From an uncultured Bacteroidota bacterium (GTDB lineage: Bacteria > Bacteroidota > Bacteroidia > UBA7662), in contig CAIVQI010000130.1 of assembly GCA_903908015.1 (NCBI GenBank), forward strand, positions 1-7,634: a DNA stretch of 7,634 nucleotides, in the 5' to 3' direction. The translations under genes were made by a program, and so were the position numbers. Positions 1 to 7,109 of the stretch are shown here, piece by piece. The notes under the pieces were generated by a model. It was given only the letters and a program-made list of their open reading frames with translations, made no database searches and had not been told where the DNA came from. Numbering within the stretch: the first letter of the stretch is position 1; each line of letters begins with the position of its first letter.

Positions 1-1
1 A

Positions 2-498
2 CAATTTGTGGGTGGGCGCTGCATACAGCATGAAATTGATGTAATAGCGCGACGTATGGGCGATATCCGCTATATGGAATGTAAGTACAGCACAAATCGC
101 ATCAAGGTACTGAGCATCCAAACACCCTTGTACGTCCACGCTCGTATGTTGGACGTCATTTCGAGGCATGATCCCTCAGGTGCGGAATCTTCTGGATGGC
201 TGGTCACCAATATGAGGTTCTCCTCAGACAGCATTGAGTATGCAAAATGTGCCGGTTAAAACTATTGGGATGGGAATATCCCGAGGGAGGTGGACTCAAA
301 ACAGAACTGGATCGACTGGATATCTACCCAATTACACTACTGCATTACTTGAACAGGCATCAAAAGGCAAGATTAATAGAAAATGGAATGGTAACCTGCC
401 ATCAATTGGGCAAACAAGTTTCTGCCTTGGACAAACTCCATTTGTCCGACTCCTTACGCAAACAAGTGGAGAGGGAGTTGACGATTATCCTAGGATAA
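2..498 (+). pseudogene. PD-(D/E)XK nuclease-like protein, 5'-truncated by the window edge and frameshifted
   Basis: The reading frame is open from the left edge, so the true start lies outside the window. The first part (to the TAA at 257-259) carries HEIDVIA, then a short loop and MECKY. This is the E-x-D ... E-x-K arrangement of Mrr/PD-(D/E)XK nucleases. It continues with LYVHARMLDV and GWLVTNMRFSSDSIEYA, typical of a Bacteroidota family annotated as restriction endonuclease-like, whose members often have an N-terminal ATP-cone (that end is not visible here). The same protein resumes one frame back at about 257 with LKLLGWEYPEGGG, then YPITLLHYL and a C-terminal helical segment resembling a helix-hairpin-helix DNA-binding unit, ending at the TAA at 496-498. 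Adding one T near 256 would join the two parts into one smooth family-like sequence. This is therefore an inactivating deletion or a base-calling error. The site (codons GCC GGT TAA) is not a slippery heptamer. In the family the nuclease fold is recognised but the biological role is poorly known, so involvement in restriction is only inferred. Confidence 0.72.
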
Positions 499-594
499 CT
501 GGGGATTTTATGGCAGAGGTAGGAGCGCAAAAGCCGTTAGCGTGATACCCGCTTCGCGTTTGCTGAAGAATTCCGAGGGAGGAAAGTTGAGGTA

Positions 595-1428
595 TTAGCG
601 GATCAATAGCTTTTGGGTACTCCGCGATTTACCAGCCTCAATTTGAACGAAATAAAGTCCGGGGGCAAAAGACTGCCTCGTTTCCACAACAAATTGCTGT
701 TGTCCGGGTTCCATCAACTCCTGACAAACCTCACGAATTTTACGTCCCGTAATGTCAAAAATTTCGATGCGTACCGACTCACGACGCTCCAATTGAAAAG
801 AAATTTGAAATTTTTCCCCGATCAACGGATTGGGGTAGACCCTGAACTGACGAATACGGCTGTTGTCTTGAACAGATGCGCTAGACCCTTCGGTGAGGGT
901 GATCTGTTGCAAACGAAGACCTGTGTTGCGCCCATTGACAAAAGCCCCGTACAAAGTAACAGGACCGCTTCCCACGGCCGGGGCAATCCATTTGAAGGAC
1001 CATGTGCTCGGGTTGGCCGTTGGACCTTGAATGTGGGTCACGTATTTTCCGCTGCCAACGATTTGTGTGCCAGATGCTCCTGATGTCGTTGTATTGATTA
1101 ATGTACCCATCAATGCGCCAGTTGCGGCATTCTGGGGAGAGATTTGAAAACCTTTGCGTCCTGAGCCATCAATATTCACTGTCACCACATATTCACGACC
1201 AGGCACGTATTGATTGTTGGCGGCATTGAGTGAGAAGAGTCCATTAGAACCCGATTGAGCCGTTGCCCCATGGCAACCAGATACTGCACATGAATTGCCG
1301 TCGGAGGGCGAACCCGTGAATCCTGCGGGTGCCCCCGTTGGATTGGTGATCGCAACATTGTGGTGAATTTCCCAGCTGAGGATCAGAAGAAAAGTGAACA
1401 AACTGGCAACAAGTAATTTAATGCGCAT
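595..1428 (-). CDS. T9SS-exported Reeler-like (choice-of-anchor V type) protein with a CX4CH motif
   Basis: The protein has 277 residues and starts at the ATG at 1428. Residues 1-18 form a short charged N-terminus plus a hydrophobic segment, a Sec signal peptide that could also act as an anchor. Residues 30-60 hold a Gly/Pro-rich stretch with C47-x4-C52-H53, placed where related secreted proteins carry a CxxCH heme c site. Residues 74-180 are a beta-rich domain with YVPGREYVVTV and WIAPAVGSGPVTLYGAF, the pattern of Reeler or choice-of-anchor V domains. Residues 195-277 are a T9SS type A sorting domain: VYPNP at 197-201, then IEIFDITGRKI, APGLYFVQI and the basic end KLLIR. The protein is therefore expected to cross the outer membrane by type IX secretion and be attached to the surface or released. 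It lies 92 bases downstream of the barrel gene on the same strand and is probably the last gene of that cluster. Its molecular function is unknown; heme binding through the longer CX4CH spacing is an inference. Confidence 0.85.
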   Translation of the reverse strand: MRIKLLVASLFTFLLILSWEIHHNVAITNPTGAPAGFTGSPSDGNSCAVSGCHGATAQSGSNGLFSLNAANNQYVPGREYVVTVNIDGSGRKGFQISPQNAATGALMGTLINTTTSGASGTQIVGSGKYVTHIQGPTANPSTWSFKWIAPAVGSGPVTLYGAFVNGRNTGLRLQQITLTEGSSASVQDNSRIRQFRVYPNPLIGEKFQISFQLERRESVRIEIFDITGRKIREVCQELMEPGQQQFVVETRQSFAPGLYFVQIEAGKSRSTQKLLIR

Positions 1429-1520
1429 ATCGTCGGATTTAAAATGGTCAACCAGTTATGGAGTGCAAATAATGTGCCAAAATAAGAAAAAAATCCCTTT
1501 TCGAGAAGAACAAAGCCTGA

Positions 1521-2444
1521 TTACCAGCCCCCATCGGGTGCAGGCATTTTCGGTGCGCGCAGCGTGAAAACCCTTGATAGGTTAAAACCGAAAAACAAAT
1601 CGCCTTGATCCCAGCGACCATTCGTGCCACTGATAAACTGTCGTTCATTCAACCCCCTGCTGTTAGAAATATGCAGTTGGAAGACATGACCACCAGTTTC
1701 AATGTCCACGCCGAGCGATAAACTGTTGTTATGTTCGACCAGCTGTTTTCCTGGAACCAAGAAATAGTCGAAAGTCAGTGCCATTCTGGCGTTGGTTTTG
1801 ATGCGGCCGCCCACACCAAGTGCGACAATGTCATTGGGCTCGGAGCGGGTCGCCACCAGGTTCCGGTGTACGAGGCTCGGCGTCAGTTGAAGGCTCAAGG
1901 TTTCGTTCAACTTCTTGCCCATCAGTATCTGGTGGTAATAAGCCATCCGCGACGAAAAGTAATTGCCCCGCTCAGGTTCGGGCCAAGACAAAGTGGATAG
2001 AGTCGACCCAACGGCATAGGTTAGGGTGATGGGTGACCCAGAGCCTTGCGCGACCTGTCGAAGCAGTCGAAGCTTCAGCACACCATCGAGTTCTTTGCCC
2101 GTCGTACTCCGTCCGATTCCCACTTGCATCCAGGGTGTAATCCCATAATCGAGGCCCATCCGCATACTGGCCTGGTCGAGGCCAAACAACTGGTACGCCC
2201 CTCCCGAAATACTGCCAAATCGGTGTAAAATACGCATGTCCATCACCCCAGCAGGGGTTTGTTCGACCGAATGGGCGTTAATGATCCGGGTAGATTTAAA
2301 GGTATAAGACACAAATTCTTTGCTGTGCTCTGCTGTCGGATCCGCCAACAATGCGTCGAGATCGTTTTCCTTTTGCGCAAGAACCATGGTTTGATTCATG
2401 AAAAAAAGGCAGCAGGCGATGAGGGTCAAGCGGATTTTGTTCAT
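1521..2444 (-). CDS. DUF5777-family outer-membrane beta-barrel protein
   Basis: I chose the ATG at 2444, giving 307 residues. It begins directly with a signal peptide (MNKIR, a hydrophobic core, then VLAQ with likely cleavage after VLA), whereas the in-frame start at 2480 adds residues that overlap the upstream gene. The mature protein has the family hallmarks VSYTFKSTRIINAHSVEQTP, MRILHRFGSISGGAY, LFGLDQASMRMGLDYGIT and VGIGRS, followed by alternating amphipathic strands (LTYAVGS, LSLQLTPSL, VALGVGGRIK, MALTFDYF, HVFQLHISNS, GDLFFGFNLSRVF), as expected for an outer-membrane barrel. DUF5777 proteins are widespread in Bacteroidota and have no established substrate. The start codon is only 5 bases past the stop of the cytochrome lipoprotein gene, so the two are almost certainly co-transcribed and perhaps translationally coupled. 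I see no Shine-Dalgarno sequence, which is common in this phylum. A pore or a scaffold for redox partners is possible, but the sequence does not show which. Confidence 0.9.
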   Translation of the reverse strand: MNKIRLTLIACCLFFMNQTMVLAQKENDLDALLADPTAEHSKEFVSYTFKSTRIINAHSVEQTPAGVMDMRILHRFGSISGGAYQLFGLDQASMRMGLDYGITPWMQVGIGRSTTGKELDGVLKLRLLRQVAQGSGSPITLTYAVGSTLSTLSWPEPERGNYFSSRMAYYHQILMGKKLNETLSLQLTPSLVHRNLVATRSEPNDIVALGVGGRIKTNARMALTFDYFLVPGKQLVEHNNSLSLGVDIETGGHVFQLHISNSRGLNERQFISGTNGRWDQGDLFFGFNLSRVFTLRAPKMPAPDGGW

Positions 2445-2449
2445 CAGAT

Positions 2450-2818
2450 TCAGTTGTTGGGGGCGCCTTGGTTGTACCACAATTCAAGTTGACGGATTTG
2501 ACAAATGGGTAACTTGCCTGTAGTGGGCATCAAGAGGGGGTCTCCCGATGGGCGATTGATGCGGTCGCGGACTTTCACTTCTGCTGCCTTTATCTGCGCG
2601 TGTGTCATCAGGCTCAAATTGCCGCTTGGCGACACAGAACCATGGCACGACTGGCACTTATTACTCATGATGGGTAAGACATGGGTTTGAAAACTGAGGT
2701 TCAGGGTATCACATCCACTGCCCCCTCCACCGGCAGGATACAGATCCTGTTCATTATCATAGTAGCACGCATGTACAAGGAGTGCCAATGCTGCCAACAA
2801 GAAATACCGCATAATCAA
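2450..2818 (-). CDS. Lipoprotein c-type cytochrome (single heme)
   Basis: The protein has 122 residues; an internal ATG at residue 3 is an alternative start. Residues 1-17 are a lipoprotein signal peptide ending in LVHA before C18, which would be lipidated, so the protein is membrane-anchored and faces the periplasm or the cell surface. A Gly-rich linker follows (about residues 29-35). The heme c attachment motif is C55-Q-S-C58-H59 in the context VLPIMSNKCQSCHG, typical of the small cytochrome c domains often found fused or adjacent to envelope proteins in Bacteroidota and Planctomycetes. M97 in LLMPTTGKLP is the probable sixth heme ligand, and ELWYNQGAPNN is the characteristic C-terminal helix. 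C36 and C106 are extra cysteines that could form a disulfide. As the first gene of the minus-strand cluster it likely passes electrons to or from an unknown partner. It depends on the cell's cytochrome c maturation machinery, which is not in this window. Confidence 0.9.
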   Translation of the reverse strand: MIMRYFLLAALALLVHACYYDNEQDLYPAGGGGSGCDTLNLSFQTHVLPIMSNKCQSCHGSVSPSGNLSLMTHAQIKAAEVKVRDRINRPSGDPLLMPTTGKLPICQIRQLELWYNQGAPNN

Positions 2819-2860
2819 AATTTTGACCTAAAAATACGGATATTTGGCCGACCTAATTCT
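2819..2860. promoter_or_regulatory. Divergent intergenic region, presumed promoter region for both flanking genes
   Basis: This AT-rich 42-base gap separates the start codons of the cytochrome lipoprotein gene (minus) and the threonine dehydrogenase gene (plus), so both transcripts must start here or within the neighbouring coding sequence. On the plus strand GATATTTG (2839-2846) matches the Bacteroidota TAnnTTTG -7 box at 5 of its 6 fixed bases. The nearest upstream TTTG (2822-2825) is only 13 bases away, closer than usual. On the minus strand TATTTTTA (complement of 2829-2836) is also a one-mismatch match. The region is assigned by position; the exact promoters are uncertain. Confidence 0.35.
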
Positions 2861-3832
2861 ATGCACAATAACCCAAAGGAGCATACTGTTACCCTCATTA
2901 TCGGCTCATCAGGCCAATTGGGTTCAGAGCTGGCATCAACGCTGTTGAAGGAACGACCTGATAAAATTCTGATTTGCTGCGACCTACACCAAGGACCTGC
3001 CCCAGATGGAGCCATCTTTGAAACACTGGATGTGCTCGATCAGTCAAAGCTCGAGGACATGATCCGGCGCCATGGGGTTCAGGAAATCTACCATCTGGCC
3101 GCGATGTTGTCGGCTAAGGGCGAGCAAAACCCCGCAATGGCTTGGCGCCTCAACATGGAGGGCCTACTGAACGTACTCGAACTCTCGGTCAAATATGGGG
3201 TAGGGCGCGTGTTTTGGCCCAGTTCCATCGCTGCATTTGGTCCGGGCACCCCGCGCGACCTGGTGCCTCAATGGCCCGTTATGGACCCCCGAACTGTTTA
3301 TGGGATCAGTAAACTCTCGGGCGAATTGTGGTGCCAATACTATGTGCAGCGCTTTGGTCTGGATGTCCGGTCGCTCCGCTACCCAGGGATCATCAGCTGG
3401 CGTACACCCCCCGGCGGCGGAACCACCGATTATGCGGTCGAGATTTTTCATGAAGCGCTGCGATGTGGGGCCTATACATCCTTCCTCCAAGCGCATACAC
3501 GCCTTCCGATGATGTATATCGACGACGCCGTGCGCGCAACGCTGGAGTTAATGCAAGCGGATGGGGAGCGGCTGAGTGTTCGTACCTCATACAACATCAC
3601 CGCTATGAGTTTCACGCCTTTGGAATTAGCCGAGGCCATACAAAGACGTCTTCCTCATTTCCAAATTGATTACCGCGTTGATTTTCGCCAGGCCATCGCC
3701 GACACCTGGCCGGCAGTAATAGATGATCAGGTGGCGCGCGATGATTGGGGATGGAACCACCACTTTGATCTGAGCGCATTAGTGGATGAGATGCTCACGA
3801 ATTTGGCGGCAATACGAGAACGACAGCGATAG
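2861..3832 (+). CDS. tdh: SDR-type L-threonine 3-dehydrogenase (NAD-dependent epimerase/dehydratase family)
   Basis: I chose the ATG at 2861 (323 residues), because upstream in-frame starts would add sequence lying over the opposing cytochrome gene and unlike the family. The NAD-binding Rossmann motif is G15-x2-G18-x2-G21 (IIGSSGQLG). D41 at the end of the second strand favours NAD over NADP, and D57-V precedes the adenine pocket. HLAAMLSAKGE (78-88) and the catalytic set S121/S122 with Y147-x3-K151 (YGISK) are present. RYPGIISWRTPPGGGTTDYA and MMYIDDAVRAT are hallmarks of the short-chain threonine dehydrogenases known from Flavobacterium and relatives, which oxidise L-threonine to 2-amino-3-oxobutyrate in the cytoplasm. 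That product is normally cleaved to glycine and acetyl-CoA by 2-amino-3-ketobutyrate CoA ligase, not seen here. The length is normal for the family. It diverges from the cytochrome cluster and converges on recQ. Note that the symbol tdh is also used for the unrelated zinc-type enzyme of E. coli. Confidence 0.92.
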   Translation: MHNNPKEHTVTLIIGSSGQLGSELASTLLKERPDKILICCDLHQGPAPDGAIFETLDVLDQSKLEDMIRRHGVQEIYHLAAMLSAKGEQNPAMAWRLNMEGLLNVLELSVKYGVGRVFWPSSIAAFGPGTPRDLVPQWPVMDPRTVYGISKLSGELWCQYYVQRFGLDVRSLRYPGIISWRTPPGGGTTDYAVEIFHEALRCGAYTSFLQAHTRLPMMYIDDAVRATLELMQADGERLSVRTSYNITAMSFTPLELAEAIQRRLPHFQIDYRVDFRQAIADTWPAVIDDQVARDDWGWNHHFDLSALVDEMLTNLAAIRERQR

Positions 3833-3871
3833 AACGCCCTTGGGTGATGGGTCAAAACTAAATGACAACGA

Positions 3872-6121
3872 TCAATTGCCTTGTTCGCTCAAGAATTTGA
3901 TGTGTACAAGCCTGATTTCGTCTTCCGAGAAGACATCCCCCATATCCCGAATGGCTTGGGCTAAATCATCGTTCTGCATCCCAAGGAAGTAGTCGTACAA
4001 TTCCTGTATCGACTCCTCGTCCATAGTTTCACGAAGCTGGTAGTCGATATTCAGGCGGGTGCCCGAGTCGATGATGCTACGAATCTCTACCAACACCTCT
4101 TCGAAACTCAGGTTTTTGCTTTTACCCAGATCCCGCAATGGGATTTTTCGGTCAATGCCAGAAATGAGGAATACTTTTACGGCCGATTTACTGGTCGTCG
4201 ATTTTATGGTATAGTCACTCGGCCGTTCGATTTCGTTCTCTTCGACGTATCGGGCAATCAACTCCACGAAGGGTGCGCCAAATTTATTGGCTTTTCCAGC
4301 CCCAACACCGCTGATCAACTGCAACTCCTGTAGGTTCATGGGGTAGAGGGTCGACATTTCCTCCAGGGATGGGTCTTGAAAAATGACGTAAGGCGGCAGG
4401 TTTTTCTGACCTGCGATTTTTTTGCGCAAGTCGCGCAACATATCAAACAAACGGCTGTCGAGCACGCTCGTACCCTGGGTCTCCGCATCTGACTCGGCCA
4501 AAATCTTACTGAAATCATGGTCGGGACGAACACGAATGGGGTAGGGTTTTTGTAGGAATGCTTCGCCTGCGGCACCCATTTTAATGGTACCGAATTGCTC
4601 GAATTCCTTGATGAGCAGATGACTCACGAGCGCTTCGCGTAATAATGCGCCCCAAAATCCACGGGCTTGTTCGCTTCCGACTGCCCAAAGGGGGTGGCGA
4701 TCATGGCCATAGGCCTCGATATCCGGACTCATCGTGCCGGTGATCAGGTTCAGCAAGTGGTCAGAGTCGAACTTCCGCGCCAACCCCGCGACCAATGTCA
4801 ACAGAGTCTGCATTCCCTCTGTGCCATCCACCAGCGCCACAGGATGCCTGCACGAGTCACACATTTGGTTGCAATCAGACTCGTTGAAGCCCTCACCGAA
4901 ATAGTGTAGGATTTGTTTCCTTCTGCATGTAGCGGAATGGGCGAAAGAAACCACTTCATCGATGAGGAGGTTGCCGATTTCTTTCTCAGCAACCGGTTTG
5001 TCCTTCATAAACTTCTGCAGCTTCATCACATCCTGATCAGCATAATAGGCGATGCATACGCCTTCCAACCCATCGCGGCCAGCACGACCGGTCTCCTGAT
5101 AGTAGCTTTCAATCGATTTTGGGATATCGTAGTGAATCACAAAACGAACATCTGGCTTATCGATGCCCATGCCAAAGGCGATGGTGGCCACAATCACATG
5201 AATGTCCTCCATGATGAAGGCATCCTGATTGGCCACACGCACATGCGACTCGAGGCCGGCATGATAAGGTGCAGCCTTGATGCCGTTGGCCACCAAGAGC
5301 TCTGCCAACTCCTCTGTTTTCTTGCGGCTCAAGGTGTAAACGATGCCCGATTTGTTTGGGTTTTCGTGAATGTGCTTGATGATGCTTTTGATCGCATTCA
5401 CTTTAGGGCGTATCTCGTAGTAGAGGTTTGGACGGTTAAAACTCGACAAGAATACATCTGCCTCGGGCATTTGCAAGTTTTTGATGATGTCGGATTGCAC
5501 CTTGGGGGTCGCCGTGGCTGTGAGGGCTATGATGGGAACCCGCCCGAGCATGTCCACCATTTGACGGATTTTGCGGTATTCTGGGCGAAAATCATGGCCC
5601 CACTCGGAAATACAGTGGGCCTCATCTACCGCCACAAAACTGATGTTTACCTTCTTCAGAAACTCAATGTTCTCCAGTTTGGCCAGTGATTCAGGGGCCA
5701 CGTAGAGCATTTTAGTGACACCCTGCATGACGTTGTCTTGCACCTTGCGAATTTCATTGCGGTTGAGCGAGGAATTCAGGAATTCGGCCACCCCACTCAC
5801 GCCAGAAAAAGCCCGAACGGCATCGACTTGGTTTTTCATCAATGCAATAAGAGGCGAAACCACAATGGCGGTGCCCTCACTGGCTATGGCGGGCAGCTGG
5901 TAGCAGAGTGACTTCCCAGCGCCTGTGGGCATGATCACCAAGGTGTTCCTGCCCGCATAGATATTGTCGATGACTTCCTCCTGTCGCCCCTTAAAAGTAG
6001 AAAATCCAAAAAATGACTGCAATAGATCGCGCAATTTGGTGCGCGCATCAACGAAATCGGTGACCTGGTCTCGCAAAGTAGTAGATTTGTAGCCGAATAT
6101 ACGACATAAAATTGAATCCAC
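3872..6121 (-). CDS. recQ: ATP-dependent DNA helicase RecQ
   Basis: This is a superfamily 2 3'-5' helicase of the RecQ family, acting in recombination and in repair of stalled forks. Numbered from the GTG at 6121 (749 residues): Q47 of motif 0 in FKGRQEEVI; Walker A MPTGAGKS at 64-71; DEAH at 166-169 followed by the RecQ aromatic-rich loop SEWGHDFRPEY; TATAT at 201-205; ATIAFGMGIDKPDVR; and motif VI QETGRAGRDG at 342-351. Zinc ligands C399, C417, C421 and C424 define the zinc/RQC region. An HRDC domain lies at about 555-630 (LRDLRKKIA, LPPYVIF, LQLISGVGAGKA), followed by a roughly 110-residue helical tail resembling the helix-turn-helix extension of Bacteroidota RecQs. No ATG occurs before the Walker A methionine. 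The GTG at 6121 overlaps the divergent kpsF start by 10 bases, so TTG at 6076 (734 residues) or 6034 (720 residues) may be the real start. The first 28 or so residues are not family-like. Confidence 0.96.
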   Translation of the reverse strand: MDSILCRIFGYKSTTLRDQVTDFVDARTKLRDLLQSFFGFSTFKGRQEEVIDNIYAGRNTLVIMPTGAGKSLCYQLPAIASEGTAIVVSPLIALMKNQVDAVRAFSGVSGVAEFLNSSLNRNEIRKVQDNVMQGVTKMLYVAPESLAKLENIEFLKKVNISFVAVDEAHCISEWGHDFRPEYRKIRQMVDMLGRVPIIALTATATPKVQSDIIKNLQMPEADVFLSSFNRPNLYYEIRPKVNAIKSIIKHIHENPNKSGIVYTLSRKKTEELAELLVANGIKAAPYHAGLESHVRVANQDAFIMEDIHVIVATIAFGMGIDKPDVRFVIHYDIPKSIESYYQETGRAGRDGLEGVCIAYYADQDVMKLQKFMKDKPVAEKEIGNLLIDEVVSFAHSATCRRKQILHYFGEGFNESDCNQMCDSCRHPVALVDGTEGMQTLLTLVAGLARKFDSDHLLNLITGTMSPDIEAYGHDRHPLWAVGSEQARGFWGALLREALVSHLLIKEFEQFGTIKMGAAGEAFLQKPYPIRVRPDHDFSKILAESDAETQGTSVLDSRLFDMLRDLRKKIAGQKNLPPYVIFQDPSLEEMSTLYPMNLQELQLISGVGAGKANKFGAPFVELIARYVEENEIERPSDYTIKSTTSKSAVKVFLISGIDRKIPLRDLGKSKNLSFEEVLVEIRSIIDSGTRLNIDYQLRETMDEESIQELYDYFLGMQNDDLAQAIRDMGDVFSEDEIRLVHIKFLSEQGN

Positions 6122-7080
6122 ACACGCACATCATTGATTCGGCCCGTAGGGCACTTACAGCCGAAGGAGAGGCTATTTTGGCACTAAGGGAGGGGATAAA
6201 CGAGGAGTTCGTTGCAGCCGTTCGGGCGATGCTGAATTGTCAGGGTAGAATCGTGCTTACGGGCGTAGGCAAAAGCGCGCTCATCGCTGCTAAAATCAGT
6301 GCCACCTTCAACTCAACAGGTACGCCTGCATTGTTTATGCACGCGGCCGATGCGGTACATGGCGACCTCGGCATGATCCGCGAGGGTGATGTTGTTGTGT
6401 GCATTTCACAGAGTGGTAACACGCCAGAAATCAAGTTGCTCCTGCCCCTGTTGAAGTCGGCCGGACACCTTCTGATTGGTATGAGTGGACAAAAAAACAG
6501 TGTTCTGGGTACATATGCCGACCATTTTTTGAGTACTGCAGTGGCGTCTGAGGCTTGTCCCCTTCATCTGGCCCCCACCACCTCAACCACCGCCCAGCTG
6601 GCCATGGGCGACGCGCTCGCTGTTTGTTTGATCGAGGAGCGTGGCTTCACACGAGACGATTTTGCACGCTTCCACCCAGGCGGAGCCTTGGGCAAGAAAC
6701 TCTACTTACGAGTTGATGACCTCATGGCCAACAACGCTTTACCTCAGGTGGATAGTGGCGCGTCACTGCGCGAAGTGCTGATCAGCATCACCTCGAGCCG
6801 ACTGGGCGTAACTGCCGTGATGCAGGCAAAGAAGCTCGTTGGGGTCATCACCGATGGCGATATCCGACGAATGCTGGAACGTTATGATCAACCTGAAGCG
6901 CAAACTGCCGCCGACATGATGACGCCCAATCCCATTACCTTGATGAAAGGCAGTTATGCCGTCGATGCTCTTGAGTTAATGAAAAAAAATAATATAACCC
7001 AAATCGTGGTTTTGGGCTCGGATGGGGTATTTTGTGGGATTGTTCACCTCCACGATTTGCTCAGGGAAGGGATATTGTAG
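6112..7080 (+). CDS. kpsF: KpsF/GutQ family D-arabinose 5-phosphate isomerase
   Basis: The protein has 322 residues and interconverts D-ribulose 5-phosphate and D-arabinose 5-phosphate, the first committed substrate for KDO of the lipopolysaccharide core. The N-terminal SIS domain (about 30-180) has TGVGKS (50-55), NSTGTPALFMHAADAVHGDLG (67-87, with H83 matching a conserved active-site histidine) and SQSGNTPE (99-106). The segment FARFHPGGALGKK, with its conserved histidine, leads into two CBS domains (about 205-260 and 265-322) ending in GIVHLHDLLREGIL. Only a TTG at 6112 can start the protein at the expected length. The in-frame codons upstream reach a TAG at 6082-6084 with no ATG between, and the first in-frame ATG is at residue 40, inside the SIS domain. 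The gene diverges from recQ, a pairing common in Bacteroidota, and precedes the guanylyltransferase gene by 45 bases, consistent with shared use in envelope polysaccharide synthesis. Confidence 0.94.
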   Translation: MNPHTHIIDSARRALTAEGEAILALREGINEEFVAAVRAMLNCQGRIVLTGVGKSALIAAKISATFNSTGTPALFMHAADAVHGDLGMIREGDVVVCISQSGNTPEIKLLLPLLKSAGHLLIGMSGQKNSVLGTYADHFLSTAVASEACPLHLAPTTSTTAQLAMGDALAVCLIEERGFTRDDFARFHPGGALGKKLYLRVDDLMANNALPQVDSGASLREVLISITSSRLGVTAVMQAKKLVGVITDGDIRRMLERYDQPEAQTAADMMTPNPITLMKGSYAVDALELMKKNNITQIVVLGSDGVFCGIVHLHDLLREGIL

Positions 7081-7101
7081 GCGAATTGCTTGCGCTTGCT
7101 C

Positions 7102-7109
7102 TATCTTTG
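7102..7109 (+). promoter_or_regulatory. Perfect Bacteroidota -7 box (TAnnTTTG) before the guanylyltransferase gene
   Basis: TATCTTTG matches the TAnnTTTG consensus at all six fixed positions and lies 16 bases before the ATG at 7126, in the short gap after kpsF. TTG triplets upstream at 7075-7077 and 7086-7088 are 24 and 13 bases away, outside the usual spacing for a -33 element, so the upstream half is poor. It may give the downstream gene its own transcript with a very short leader, in addition to readthrough from kpsF. Confidence 0.4.

Noticed and set aside
250..262. Programmed -1 ribosomal frameshifting at the break in the nuclease-like gene
   Set aside because: The codons before the stop (GCC GGT) cannot re-pair one base back, there is no X-XXY-YYZ heptamer in phase, and I see no strong downstream stem.
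234..545. An overlapping plus-strand frame of 103 codons over the end of the nuclease-like gene
   Set aside because: Its translation shows no recognisable pattern, while another frame of the same bases continues the nuclease-like family sequence.
552..568. A small hairpin between the two convergent genes at the left (CTTCGC, loop GTTT, GC-T-GAAG)
   Set aside because: The stem is short with a bulge and has no T-tract on either strand, so it is not a convincing terminator.
613..1083. A 156-codon open frame on the plus strand opposite the T9SS-sorted protein gene
   Set aside because: The minus-strand frame has a signal peptide, a Reeler-like pattern and a complete sorting domain. The plus-strand translation is low-complexity shadow sequence.
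1429..1520. A separate promoter for the T9SS-sorted protein gene
   Set aside because: On the minus strand there are near-matches to the TAnnTTTG box (TTATTTTG), but the partner TTTG is about 25 bases away. The evidence is too weak to list, and readthrough from the barrel gene is as likely.
2681..2860. A 60-residue N-terminal extension of the threonine dehydrogenase
   Set aside because: It would run over the opposing cytochrome gene, and the family begins just before the GxxGxxG motif, which fits the ATG at 2861.
3833..3871. A bidirectional terminator between threonine dehydrogenase and recQ
   Set aside because: Only 3-4 base CCC/GGG pairings are possible in this 39-base convergent gap and no T-run follows.
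4913..5689. A 258-codon open frame on the plus strand inside recQ
   Set aside because: It lies exactly opposite the conserved helicase motifs of recQ, its translation has no family-like pattern, and its length is explained by the codon structure of the real gene.
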